The notes: a model not told the origin generated them from the sequence alone. A DNA stretch of 64,000 bases from Thermaurantiacus tibetensis (GCF_015354055.1 NZ_JACHTM010000002.1:744001-808000); one strand, 5' to 3'. Counted from the stretch's first letter, positions 18,361-26,218 are shown. A program made the numbers and translations.

Positions 18361-18789
18361 CTAGGGCCGCCCGAGGCCGCGGCCCGGCATCTCCGCCCGC
18401 CGCGCCCGGTTGCCCGCCGCCCAGGCGCGGCGGTCGGCCGCCGAGAGCTTCGCGAACGCCTCGAGAAGCCGCTCCCGCCGTGCCTCGAGTTGCCGGGCAA
18501 GCAGCGCGTCTTCCTCCTGCATCGCGCGCGCGAGCGCCTCGCGGTCGAGCGGGTCGGCCTCGAGCAGCCTGAGCGTCGCCTCGTGCGCGGCCTCCACCTG
18601 CGCGCGCAGCGGGTCGGAGCGGGAGTCGAGCAGCGCCGCGCTCATCACCCGCCGGCCTTCCGGCGACATGCCGGCGAACATGTCCGAACCCTGCATGCCC
18701 CGCCGTCCCTGCGCCTCGGCCGGCCCGGCGCCCGCCGCCAGCGCCAGCGCCACTGCGAGAAGGCCTGCCCTCAGAACGTCTTTCCGCAT
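18361..18789 (-). CDS. Periplasmic Spy/CpxP-like (heavy-metal resistance type) protein
   Basis: A 142-residue secreted protein. It has a signal peptide (MRKDVLRAGLLAVALALAAG...AEA) and an all-helical, Arg/Glu-rich domain containing repeated LEADPLDREALARAMQEEDA and LLEAFAKLSAADRRAWAAGN segments. This matches the Spy/CpxP/CnrX superfamily of periplasmic chaperones and metal sensors. It is the last gene of an ECF sigma, anti-sigma, Spy-1, Spy-2 operon and a paralogue of the gene before it. The ATG at 18789 directly precedes the signal peptide. No obvious metal-binding His/Met cluster is visible. Confidence 0.8.
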   Translation of the reverse strand: MRKDVLRAGLLAVALALAAGAGPAEAQGRRGMQGSDMFAGMSPEGRRVMSAALLDSRSDPLRAQVEAAHEATLRLLEADPLDREALARAMQEEDALLARQLEARRERLLEAFAKLSAADRRAWAAGNRARRAEMPGRGLGRP

Positions 18790-18877
18790 CGTCCGTCTCC
18801 CGCGTCGCCGCCCCCTTGCGCCCCGCCTCCTCCCTGTCCGAGCGGGGCGAAAGGGGCAAGGTCCCCGCGCGTCCCGG

Positions 18878-19468
18878 TCAGCCGGAAATCGCGCCCCCGC
18901 CCGGCGGCGGCGGCGGAGGCGGCGGCGGGGGCGGCGGCGGGGGCGGCGCCGGCCGGTCGCGCATCCGCCCGCGCTGCTCCTCGGCCCAGGCCCGCCAGGC
19001 CGCAGCCCGTTCCTCGGCCCGCCGCCGGCCGGCCATGGCGTCGGCGGCGAAGGCCTTGCGGTCGGCCACCGAGAGCTTCTGCACCGCCTCGAGCAGGGCC
19101 GCCTGCCGCTTGGCCTGCAGCCGGTCGGCGATCCGCCGCTCCTCCTCCATCGCCCGCCGGAGCGCCGGCACATCCAGCCGCTCGGCGCCGATCAGCGCGT
19201 TCACCCGGTCGCGCGCGGCCCGAAGCTCGGCCCGCTCCTCGGGCGTGGTCGCCCGCATCGCCGCCGAAAGGGTCGCCCGGCCCTCTTCGGAGACATCGCC
19301 GAACATCCGCGCGCCCTTCGGCCCGCGCAGCTCGGGCCGCTCGGCCCGGGGCTCCCAGCCCTTCCCCGGGCCTGCGGGCGAGGCAGGGGGCGCAGGGGGC
19401 GCGCCCTGCGCCAGTGCGGGCGCCGCCAGCAGCGCCGCCGCGGCCACCTTCACGAACCTTCGCATCAC
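18878..19468 (-). CDS. Periplasmic Spy/CnrX-like protein with C-terminal polyproline run
   Basis: A 196-residue secreted protein with a signal peptide ending near ALAQG, a Pro-rich linker, and a helical Spy-like domain (LIGAERLDVPALRRAMEEER, ALLEAVQKLSVADRKAFAAD). The C terminus is a run of about 15 prolines followed by Gly residues. It starts by overlapping the anti-sigma stop: either GTG at 19468 or the ATG at 19465, with GGAG upstream. In CnrYXH-type systems a protein of this fold is the periplasmic sensor for an anti-sigma factor, and the gene order here allows that role. This is an inference. Confidence 0.78.
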   Translation of the reverse strand: MMRRFVKVAAAALLAAPALAQGAPPAPPASPAGPGKGWEPRAERPELRGPKGARMFGDVSEEGRATLSAAMRATTPEERAELRAARDRVNALIGAERLDVPALRRAMEEERRIADRLQAKRQAALLEAVQKLSVADRKAFAADAMAGRRRAEERAAAWRAWAEEQRGRMRDRPAPPPPPPPPPPPPPPPGGGAISG

Positions 19469-19842
19469 AACGGCATCTCCTCCTCGGGCACCGGCGTGAA
19501 CAGGAGCGCGAAGCTCGCCTCGCCTGCGCCGGCGCCATCCTCAGGCAGGTCCGGCCCCGGCCGCGGCACCAGCACCAGCAGCGCGACCGAGGCGGCCACC
19601 GCCACCCCCGTCACAAGCGGCCACCAGCGCCGCCGCGCCGGCAGGGCCGGTCGGGAAGGCGCCGAGGCAAGACCGTCTCCATGCGCCACGATACGCGCGA
19701 TCGCCGCGGCTTCCCCCGCCGGCGCGGCGAACGGCGCCCGCGCCCAGCGCGCCAGCGCCGCATCGAGCGCCGCATCGAGCGCCGCATCGAGCGCCGCGCC
19801 GTCCACCGGCCGCCGCGTCCCCTGCCGTCCCTCGTCCGTCAT
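19465..19842 (-). CDS. Putative membrane anti-sigma factor
   Basis: A 125-residue protein overlapping the ECF sigma gene by ATGA. The N-terminal cytoplasmic part contains a slippage-derived LDAALDAALDAA repeat; a single membrane helix follows (WWPLVTGVAVAASVALLVLV), then a short periplasmic tail ending PEEEMPL. It lacks the zinc-binding HxxxCxxC motif of ZAS anti-sigmas. Position and topology are the evidence; the sequence alone would not identify it. Confidence 0.72.
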   Translation of the reverse strand: MTDEGRQGTRRPVDGAALDAALDAALDAALARWARAPFAAPAGEAAAIARIVAHGDGLASAPSRPALPARRRWWPLVTGVAVAASVALLVLVPRPGPDLPEDGAGAGEASFALLFTPVPEEEMPL

Positions 19843-20411
19843 CGCGCCTCTCCGTCCAGCATCGCCCGCAAGGCCGCCCGCCCGCGCGCAAGCAGCCCCT
19901 CCACCGCCTTGGCGCTCGTGCCCAGCGCGTCCGCCACCTCGGCCATCGCCAGGCCCTCGCCGTGGAAGAGCGCAAGCGCGGCCCGCTGCCGCGCCGGAAG
20001 CCTCGCCATCGCGGCCGCCAGCCGGCGGTCGAGGTCGGCGGCCTCGGCCTGCTCGCCCGGCCCCGGCGCCGGGTCCGGCGGGTCGCCCGCCGCCTCGAGC
20101 GGTGCCGCGGGCCGCAGCCGCCGCCGGCCGTCGAGCGCGGCGTTCACGAGGATCCGCCGCCACCAGGGCCAGAAGCCGCCGCGGCCCGCATCGAAGCGCG
20201 CCGCCTCGCGCCACAGCTTCGTCAGCGCCTCCTGCACGGCCTCCTCGGCCAGCGCCACGTCGCCGAGCGTCCGCGTGGCAAGCGCAAGGCTCGGGCCGGC
20301 GATCCGCCGCACCAGCTGCCGGAAGGCCCCCGGGTCGCCGTCCCGCACGCGGAGGAACAGCCGGGTTTCGGCATCCGGCTCGGAGGCAAGCGGTTCCGTC
20401 GGCAGGCGCAT
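19839..20411 (-). CDS. ECF-family RNA polymerase sigma factor
   Basis: A 190-residue sigma-70-family protein. Region 2 is seen in AFRQLVRRIAGPSLALATRTLGDVALAEEAVQEAL followed by LWREAARFDAGRGGFWPWWRRI (given here in pieces; residues about 29-95), and region 4 in LPARQRAALALFHGEGLAMAE and the helix-turn-helix ADALGTSAKAVEGLLARGR. It is the first gene of a four-gene operon that includes its likely anti-sigma and two periplasmic Spy-like proteins, consistent with an envelope or metal stress response. Confidence 0.92.
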   Translation of the reverse strand: MRLPTEPLASEPDAETRLFLRVRDGDPGAFRQLVRRIAGPSLALATRTLGDVALAEEAVQEALTKLWREAARFDAGRGGFWPWWRRILVNAALDGRRRLRPAAPLEAAGDPPDPAPGPGEQAEAADLDRRLAAAMARLPARQRAALALFHGEGLAMAEVADALGTSAKAVEGLLARGRAALRAMLDGEAR

Positions 20412-20513
20412 GGCTCCGGCCCTCGTCGGCTCCCGCCCGTCCTTACGGGCGCCGCCCTGCCGATCCCCCGCGGCCTCCTCGGCAGCCCCGCGCGGCGCTG
20501 CCCGGCCCCGGCC

Positions 20514-21551
20514 TCAGGCCGGCCCGGCGTCCTGCGGCCTGACCTCCCAGCTCGGCCCCTTCCTGAGGAGCGCGTCGAGGTCGGCCACCAGGCCTTGCGT
20601 GTGCTCGGTCTTCTGCCGCTCGAGCGCCTCGCCGAAATTGGGCCGGGGGTCGCAGAAGATGACGCCGAGCGCCACCGGGAACTCCGGAAAGCGCATCGAG
20701 ACCAGCATCTTGGCAATGGCCTTGTTGGTCTCGTCGTGCACCGTCACGCGCGAGAGGTCGCCGTCGGAGGTGTCCACCACCTCCATCCTGAGCGTCTCGC
20801 GGTTGACGGCCAGGCCCTTGGTCCCGTTGGCGAACAGCATCGGCTTGCCGTGCTCCAGCCAGATCTGGGTGTTGGCCGCGTTCCGCTTGTCGGTGAAGTC
20901 CTCGAACACTCCGTCGTTGTAGACCACGCAGTTCTGGTAGATTTCGACGAAGCTCGTGCCCTTGTGGCGGTAGGCCCGCTTCAGCACGTCGGGCATCTGC
21001 TTCTGCGCGGTGTCGATCACACGGGCGATGAAGCGCGCGCCCGCGCCCAGCGCGAACTCGCACGGGAACACCGGCCGCTCGACCGACCCCCACGGCGTCG
21101 ACGGGCTCCTCGTCCCCACCCGCGAGGTCGGCGAATACTGGCCCTTGGTCAGCCCATAGATCTCGTTGTTGAACAGCAGCACCTGGCAGTCGAGGTTGCG
21201 CCTGAGCAGGTGGAGCATGTGGTTGCCGCCGATCGAGAGCCCGTCGCCGTCGCCGGTCACGATCCACACGTCGAGCTCGGGGTTGGCGAGCTTCACCCCT
21301 GTTGCGATCGCCGGCGCCCGGCCGTGGATGGTGTGGAAGCCATAGGTCTCCATGTAATAGGGAAAGCGGCTCGAGCAGCCGATGCCGGAGATGAAGACCG
21401 TGGTCTCGGGCCGGGCGCCGAGCTCCGGCATGGTCCGCTGCACCGCCTTCAAAATGGCATAGTCCCCGCAGCCCGGGCACCAGCGCACCTCCTGATCCGA
21501 GGCCCAGTCCTCCGGCCGCGTCGCCGGCACCGGCTTCGTCATCTCGTTCAT
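20514..21551 (-). CDS. korB: 2-oxoglutarate:ferredoxin oxidoreductase, beta subunit
   Basis: A 345-residue TPP-binding subunit that, with KorA, oxidatively decarboxylates 2-oxoglutarate to succinyl-CoA and reduces ferredoxin. Visible motifs are VRWCPGCGDYAILKAVQ, GIGCSSRFPYYMETYGFH, and the TPP/Mg motif VTGDGDGLSIGGNH with NNEIYGLTKGQYSPTS. It is the last gene of the operon and its ATG overlaps the stop of a small upstream gene as ATGA. Sphingomonads and other aerobic alphaproteobacteria often carry this enzyme; specificity for 2-oxoglutarate over pyruvate is by family resemblance. Confidence 0.93.
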   Translation of the reverse strand: MNEMTKPVPATRPEDWASDQEVRWCPGCGDYAILKAVQRTMPELGARPETTVFISGIGCSSRFPYYMETYGFHTIHGRAPAIATGVKLANPELDVWIVTGDGDGLSIGGNHMLHLLRRNLDCQVLLFNNEIYGLTKGQYSPTSRVGTRSPSTPWGSVERPVFPCEFALGAGARFIARVIDTAQKQMPDVLKRAYRHKGTSFVEIYQNCVVYNDGVFEDFTDKRNAANTQIWLEHGKPMLFANGTKGLAVNRETLRMEVVDTSDGDLSRVTVHDETNKAIAKMLVSMRFPEFPVALGVIFCDPRPNFGEALERQKTEHTQGLVADLDALLRKGPSWEVRPQDAGPA

Positions 21552-21880
21552 CGGATCACCTCAGGTCTTCCAGTCGCCTGACGAACCGGAAGGTCAGCAC
21601 GTCGTTCTCCCATGGAGACGTCGTCCACCTCCCAGATCGCGATATAGCCCGTCCGTTCGAACCCTTCGCCGTCCCCGATCACCTTGTCGTCGCTCAGGAT
21701 GACCCGCCGAAGCCGCCTGATGCCCTCCACCAGCTCGACGTGCTTCGGGTCACTCTGCCAGGCGCGCGGCGCCTCGTATCGACCGTTCCGGAAGACATGC
21801 TTGTGGACGCACGGAAGCCTTCCGCCCCCGGCGGTCGCGAACCATGAGCCGCGCTGTCCGATTGCCTTCCCCGGCGGCAT
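21548..21880 (-). CDS. Small uncharacterised protein coupled between korA and korB
   Basis: A 110-residue reading frame that I do not recognise. It begins MPPGKAIGQRGSWFATAGGG one base after the korA stop, and its TGA overlaps the korB ATG (ATGA), so it is translated as part of the kor operon. The body is not low complexity: LPCVHKHVFRNGRYEAPRAW, HVELVEGIRRLRRVILSDDK, FERTGYIAIWEVDDV. A His/Cys-containing start (CVHKH) and alternating charged strands suggest a small beta-rich domain. Base use is less GC-biased than in korA and korB. It could be a recent insertion, or an accessory factor for the oxidoreductase. Confidence 0.6.
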   Translation of the reverse strand: MPPGKAIGQRGSWFATAGGGRLPCVHKHVFRNGRYEAPRAWQSDPKHVELVEGIRRLRRVILSDDKVIGDGEGFERTGYIAIWEVDDVSMGERRADLPVRQATGRPEVIR

Positions 21881-21881
21881 G

Positions 21882-23774
21882 TCAGTGGGCCAGCATGCCC
21901 TCGATGGCCGCCTCGATCTCGGCAATCCGGAACGGCTGGCCCGACACCTTCGAGAACGGCCGCGCATCCACCAGATACTGGTCGCGGAGCAGCGTCTTCA
22001 GCTGCCCCGTGTTCATCTCCGGCACCAGCACGCGGCGGAAGCCGGCAAGAAGCGCCCCAAGGTTCGCCGGCAGCGGCCACAGGTGCCGCAGGTGGATGTG
22101 CGATACCCTGATCCCCCGCGCCCGGCACCGCGCCACCGCCTGGCGGATGGGGCCGAAGGTCGAGCCCCAGCCCACCACGGCAAGGTCGCCCGTCTCCTCA
22201 CCCAGCTCCACGCGCTGGGCCGGAATGTAGCGGGCAATCCCGTCCACCTTGGCCTTCCGCGTGTCGGTCATCTTCTGGTGGTTCTCCGGGCTGTAGTCGA
22301 TGTTCCCTGTCGCGTAGCTCTTCTCGATCCCGCCGATCCGGTGGGTAAGCCCGGGCGTCCCCGGCCTGATCCAGATCCGCCGCAGCGTCTCCGGGTCGCG
22401 CGCATAGGGGTTGATGTGCCCCTCCGCTGGCACCTCGGTGTGGAAGCGCACCGGAATGGGCGGGAAGTCCTCCACCTTCGGCACGCGCCACGGCTCGGCG
22501 GCGTTCGCAATGTAGCCGTCGGTCAGGAGCATCACCGGCGTCATGAACATGAGCGCCAGCCGGCACGCCTCGATTGCCACCTCGAAGCAGTCGGAAGGGC
22601 TCCTCGCGGCAATCACCGGCATCGGCGTATCGCCATTCCTCCCATAGACCGCCTGGTAGAGGTCCGACTGCTCGGTCTTGGTGGGCAGCCCGGTCGAGGG
22701 CCCGCCGCGCTGCGAGTTGACGATGACGAGCGGCAGCTCGGTCATGACCGCAAGCCCCATGGCCTCGGTCTTGAGCGCAATCCCCGGCCCCGAGGAGGAG
22801 GTGACGCCAAGGCTCCCCGCATAGCTCGCCCCGATCGCCGCGCAGATGGCGGCGATCTCGTCCTCCGCCTGGAAGGTCGTCACGTCATATTCCTTGAGGC
22901 GCGCCAGCGCGTGGAGGAGCGACGAGGCCGGGGTGATGGGGTAGCCGCCGAAGAAGAGCGGCAGCCCGGCGAGCTTGGCGCCGGCCACCAGGCCCAGCGA
23001 CAGGGCCTCCGCCCCCGTGACGGTCCGGTAGAAGCCGGGCTCCACCGCCGCCGGCGCCACCCGGAACTGCTTCAGCGGCCCCGAGAGCTCCGCCGTCTCG
23101 CCATAGGCGTGGCCGGCGTTCAAGGCCGCGATGTTGGCGTCCCTCAGCAGCGCGTTGGGGCCGAACTTGCGCGTCAGCCAGTCGATCACGGGCTTCCTCG
23201 GCCGGCCGAACATCCAGAGCGCCAGCCCCAGCGTCCACATGTTCTTGCACCTGAGCGCATCCTTGTTGCCCAGGCCGAACTCCTTCACCGCCTCCAGCGT
23301 CTGCCGGCTGATGTCGAAGGCGAGCAGCTGGTACTTCGCCAGGCTCCCGTCCTCGAGCGGGTTCGTCTCGTAGCCCGCCTTCTTCAGGTTGCGCTCGCCG
23401 AACTCGCCCGAGTCGGCGATGATCATGCCGCCCACCCGCAGGTCCTTGAGGTTCACCTTCAGGGCCGCCGGGTTCATCGCGACGAGCACGTCGGGCTGGT
23501 CGCCTGCCGTGTCGATCCGGCTCGAGCCGAAGTGAATCTGGAAGGCCGAGACTCCGAACAGCGTGCCCTGCGGCGCGCGGATCTCGGCGGGAAAGTCGGG
23601 GAAGGTCGCAAGGTCGTTGCCGGCAAGCGCGGTCGAGATGGTGAACTGCCCGCCGGTCAGCTGCATCCCGTCGCCCGAGTCGCCGGCAAAGCGCACCACC
23701 ACATGGTCGGCGTGGGGGTCGAGCCCGGGCTGGCCGGAGGCGTCCCCGGCCGGGGCTTGCGCAAGGGTGGCCAT
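21882..23774 (-). CDS. korA: 2-oxoglutarate:ferredoxin oxidoreductase, fused gamma-alpha subunit
   Basis: A 630-residue subunit with the gamma domain (about residues 20-200; VVVRFAGDSGDGMQLTGGQF) fused to the alpha domain. The alpha part shows FFGGYPITPASSLLHALARL, FQAEDEIAAICAAIGASYAG, TSSSGPGIALKTEAMGLAV and NSQRGGPSTGLPTKTEQSDL, all characteristic of 2-oxoacid:acceptor oxidoreductases. It ends in the transketolase C-terminal-like domain. The ATG at 23774 follows a low-complexity gap. It is first in the kor operon. Confidence 0.94.
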   Translation of the reverse strand: MATLAQAPAGDASGQPGLDPHADHVVVRFAGDSGDGMQLTGGQFTISTALAGNDLATFPDFPAEIRAPQGTLFGVSAFQIHFGSSRIDTAGDQPDVLVAMNPAALKVNLKDLRVGGMIIADSGEFGERNLKKAGYETNPLEDGSLAKYQLLAFDISRQTLEAVKEFGLGNKDALRCKNMWTLGLALWMFGRPRKPVIDWLTRKFGPNALLRDANIAALNAGHAYGETAELSGPLKQFRVAPAAVEPGFYRTVTGAEALSLGLVAGAKLAGLPLFFGGYPITPASSLLHALARLKEYDVTTFQAEDEIAAICAAIGASYAGSLGVTSSSGPGIALKTEAMGLAVMTELPLVIVNSQRGGPSTGLPTKTEQSDLYQAVYGRNGDTPMPVIAARSPSDCFEVAIEACRLALMFMTPVMLLTDGYIANAAEPWRVPKVEDFPPIPVRFHTEVPAEGHINPYARDPETLRRIWIRPGTPGLTHRIGGIEKSYATGNIDYSPENHQKMTDTRKAKVDGIARYIPAQRVELGEETGDLAVVGWGSTFGPIRQAVARCRARGIRVSHIHLRHLWPLPANLGALLAGFRRVLVPEMNTGQLKTLLRDQYLVDARPFSKVSGQPFRIAEIEAAIEGMLAH

Positions 23775-23811
23775 CGTCTGCTCCGCTTCGGTTTCTGCTC
23801 GGGCGCCGAAC

Positions 23812-24747
23812 CTAGGCGCCAAGCCCCGCGCGGGGAAGCGCCTTTTCATCATCCTGCAACGATGGCGAGGGGAGGCCGGCCAGCCCCGCCAGCGCCAGCG
23901 CGTGCCGCCGCGCCAGCACCCCCGGCTCCGGCCCGTAGCCGCCGCCGAGCGTCGCCGCCACGGGCACGCCGGCGGCAAGGCAGGCCTCGCGCACCAGCCG
24001 GCTCCGCTCGCGAAGCCCGGCGTCGGAAAGCGCAAGCCGCCCCAGCGCGTCGCCTTCGTGCACGTCAACGCCAGCCTGCACCAGCACGAGGTCCGGCCGC
24101 GCGCGGGCAAAGGCTGCGGCCAACCCGGCCGCCAGCGCCTCCATGTAGGCGTCGTCGCCGCAGCCGTCGGGAAGCCCCACGTCGAGGTCGGAGACCGCCT
24201 TGCGCACGGGGAAGTTCCGCTCGCCATGGATCGAGAAGGTAAAGGCCCCCTCGACGCCCGCGAGGCACATGGCCGTGCCGTCGCCCTGGTGCACGTCCAT
24301 GTCCACCACCAGCACCCGCCGCCCCGCGCGCACCTCCGCTGCGGCAGCCACTGCCAGGTCATTGAGCACGCAGAAGCCCGCGCCCCAGTCCGGCATGGCG
24401 TGGTGGGCGCCGCCGGCAAGGTTGGCGGCAAAGCCCGTCGCGCGCGCCAGCGCCACCGCTTCCAGCGTTCCGCCCACCGCGAGCCGCGCCCGCATGGCAA
24501 CGGCGGGCGTCACGGCAAAGCCGATCCGCCGCTCGAGCGGGGCGGGCACGCGCGCTGCCAGCACCGCCTCCACATAGGCCGCTCCGTGCACCGCGAGGAG
24601 CAGCTCCCGTCCCGCCGGCCCGGGCTCCACGAACCGCGCCGCCGGCACCACGGCGGCAAGCGCGTCCTTGACGGCCCGGTGCTTGCCGCCCGGAAACCGA
24701 CGCCCGGCGGGCAGCGCCGCCGCATAGGCCTCGTGAAAGACGAACAT
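23812..24747 (-). CDS. Histone-deacetylase-superfamily amidohydrolase
   Basis: A 311-residue zinc-dependent deacetylase of the HDAC/AcuC/AphA superfamily. The active site is visible: GGAHHAMPDWGAGFCVLNDL (paired catalytic His) and VVDMDVHQGDGTA (zinc-binding Asp and His), with LGGGYGP near the C terminus as a substrate-loop glycine motif. Bacterial members remove acetyl groups from polyamines, small molecules or lysines; the substrate here is unknown. It ends 38 bp upstream of korA on the same strand and may be co-transcribed with it. Confidence 0.9.
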   Translation of the reverse strand: MFVFHEAYAAALPAGRRFPGGKHRAVKDALAAVVPAARFVEPGPAGRELLLAVHGAAYVEAVLAARVPAPLERRIGFAVTPAVAMRARLAVGGTLEAVALARATGFAANLAGGAHHAMPDWGAGFCVLNDLAVAAAAEVRAGRRVLVVDMDVHQGDGTAMCLAGVEGAFTFSIHGERNFPVRKAVSDLDVGLPDGCGDDAYMEALAAGLAAAFARARPDLVLVQAGVDVHEGDALGRLALSDAGLRERSRLVREACLAAGVPVAATLGGGYGPEPGVLARRHALALAGLAGLPSPSLQDDEKALPRAGLGA

Positions 24748-24842
24748 GACCCCACCCGACGCCAGGCGCCGCCCCGGTCAAGATGGCGCGGTGTCTCCCG
24801 CCCCGGCCCCGGCCCCCGCGTCCCCGCCCTGGCGTTCGCCCG

Positions 24843-25457
24843 TCAGGCCGGCAGCGCCCTCCGCCGCCGGAGCGTGCCGCCCACCAGGCCGAAGCCGGCG
24901 ATCAGCATCGCCCAGGTCGCGGGCTCGGGCACCGCGAAGGCCTGCAGCTCCGAGAGCGCATGGTAGAGATCGCCGCCGGTCGCCCGGAACCGCAGCCGGT
25001 CGGTCGTAAAAGCGGGGAGGATGCCGCTGTCGCGGGTCATCAGCCCGAAGCCGTCCACCTCCGGAACGTCGAACACGACGGTCCAGCGCGCGCCATCCCA
25101 GGCCTCGACGATGTAGCTGTCGTTGTTGTCGGCCTGCACCACCAGCCGGTTGAGGGTGTAGGGCCTGTCGAGGATCACCGTCCAGAACAGCTCGAACGGG
25201 TTCACGCTCGGGTGCTGGTCCCACCAGAAGCTGCCGTTGTTCCACTGGGTCATCTCCGGCCGGAACAGGCCGTCGACCGGCGCAAACGGGTTCGACAGCG
25301 TCGAGCCGGGGCCCCAGGGCGAGCCGGCCCGGAGCACGCCCGCCGTGCCGGGCCAGCTGATCACCCTGAAGCCCGCCGGAATGATGTTGGTTGCCGCCTG
25401 CGCCGCCGGCGCCAGCGCCAGCGCCGCCGCCGCAAGCCCGCCTCGCACCCGTGTCAT
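24843..25457 (-). CDS. Secreted PEP-CTERM protein
   Basis: A 204-residue exported protein: signal peptide (to about AAQAAT), a beta-rich body with FRPEMTQWNNGSFWWDQHPS and DRPYTLNRLVVQADNNDSYI that resembles discoidin/F5-8-type C domains, and a sorting signal VPEPATWAMLIAGFGLVGG followed by RRRR. The PEP-CTERM tail is the form seen in Sphingomonadales. Such proteins are processed by an exosortase and linked to exopolysaccharide; no exosortase is in this window. It stands alone. The function of the body is unknown. Confidence 0.85.
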   Translation of the reverse strand: MTRVRGGLAAAALALAPAAQAATNIIPAGFRVISWPGTAGVLRAGSPWGPGSTLSNPFAPVDGLFRPEMTQWNNGSFWWDQHPSVNPFELFWTVILDRPYTLNRLVVQADNNDSYIVEAWDGARWTVVFDVPEVDGFGLMTRDSGILPAFTTDRLRFRATGGDLYHALSELQAFAVPEPATWAMLIAGFGLVGGTLRRRRALPA

Positions 25458-25628
25458 GGATCCCTCCTTCCTTCGCGCCGGGACGACCCGTGGGCGCGCT
25501 GCCCCGACATCAGGCTAGCTTCCCCTCGCCTCCCCGGCAACGGGCATCGCCCCCGGGGAGGGCCGCCGCGTCCAGGTCGGCCCGTCCCGACATTCCGCAG
25601 CAGCGCGGCGACGCACGCGCCCTGCTCG

Positions 25629-25757
25629 TCTCCGGTCGCCCGGCGGGTGCACATCCGCCAGTTCATCGGACAGCCGCAGGTTCCGGCCGGAGCGCCGCCG
25701 GCACCACGGCGGGAGGGGCCTCGCGCACCAGCGCAGCCAACCCTGCCCGCCGAGCCA
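25629..25757 (+). pseudogene. Decayed tRNA-Asn copy 1 with ~54-nt insertion
   Basis: It aligns to the functional tRNA-Asn at 26081 from acceptor stem to CCA. The anticodon-loop triplet GTT is retained, but position 33 is no longer T and several stem pairs are broken. Between the T-loop (GGTTC) and the 3' acceptor half about 54 nt are inserted. The 3' end still reads GAGCCA. Not expected to fold as a tRNA. Confidence 0.7.
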
Positions 25758-25855
25758 GCGCGCCAGCGCGGGCACCGCAGAGAGGAGGATCGGCGAAGCC
25801 GGTTCGCCCGGCTTGACATCGCGTTCCGCGGCGGCGATTTCCCCGCCCCTGCTGG

Positions 25856-25984
25856 TCCTCGGTCGCTCGGCGGGTGAGCATCCGACAGTTCATCGGGCGG
25901 CCGCGGGTTCGAGCCGGAGCGCCGCCGGCACCACGGCGGGAAGAGCGTCGCGCACCAGCGCAGCCAACCCTGCCCGGGGAGCCA
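25856..25984 (+). pseudogene. Decayed tRNA-Asn copy 2 with ~54-nt insertion
   Basis: It lies 227 bp after copy 1 and 225 bp before the functional gene. The 5' acceptor TCCTCGG and GAGCATCCGA segments are intact; the anticodon loop is CAGTTCA with A at position 33. About 54 nt (roughly 25914-25967), containing an internal dyad CCGCC...GGCGG, interrupt the T arm before CCCGGGGAGCCA. It shares the insertion with copy 1, so the insertion predates their duplication. Confidence 0.72.
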
Positions 25985-26080
25985 GCGCGCCAGCGCGGGC
26001 ACCGCAGAGAGGAGGATCGGCGAAGCCGGTTCGCCCGGCTTGACATCGCGTTCCGCGGCGGCGATTCCCGCCCCTGCTGG

Positions 26081-26155
26081 TCCTCGGTAGCTCAGCGGTA
26101 GAGCATCCGACTGTTAATCGGACGGCCGTAGGTTCGAATCCTACCCGAGGAGCCA
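26081..26155 (+). tRNA. tRNA-Asn (anticodon GTT), CCA encoded
   Basis: The cloverleaf is complete: acceptor TCCTCGG pairs with CCGAGGA, the D arm contains GCTCAGCGGTAGAGC, the anticodon arm is TCCGA-CTGTTAA-TCGGA with anticodon GTT, and the T arm is GTAGG-TTCGAAT-CCTAC. Discriminator G and genomic CCA follow. It is the last of three tandem units and the only intact one. Confidence 0.97.
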
Positions 26156-26199
26156 GCGCGCCAGCGCGGGCTCCGGAGAGAGGAGGATCGGCGCGAGCC

Positions 26200-26218
26200 A
26201 ATCCTACCCGAGGAGCCA
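26200..26218 (+). repeat. Duplicated 3' end of tRNA-Asn
   Basis: Nineteen bases identical to the tRNA-Asn 3' end (AATCCTACCCGAGGAGCCA) recur 44 bp after the tRNA. This is the shape of an attachment-site scar, or a fourth unit truncated by recombination. No integrase gene lies in the window. Confidence 0.8.

Noticed and set aside
25890-26201. Antisense reading frame with GFEPTAVRLTVGCSTAELP
   Set aside because: This familiar peptide is the minus-strand translation of the tRNA-Asn gene; it is a known annotation artefact.
26081-26218. Active genomic island at tRNA-Asn
   Set aside because: The repeat is there, but no integrase or cargo lies between or near the repeats in this window.
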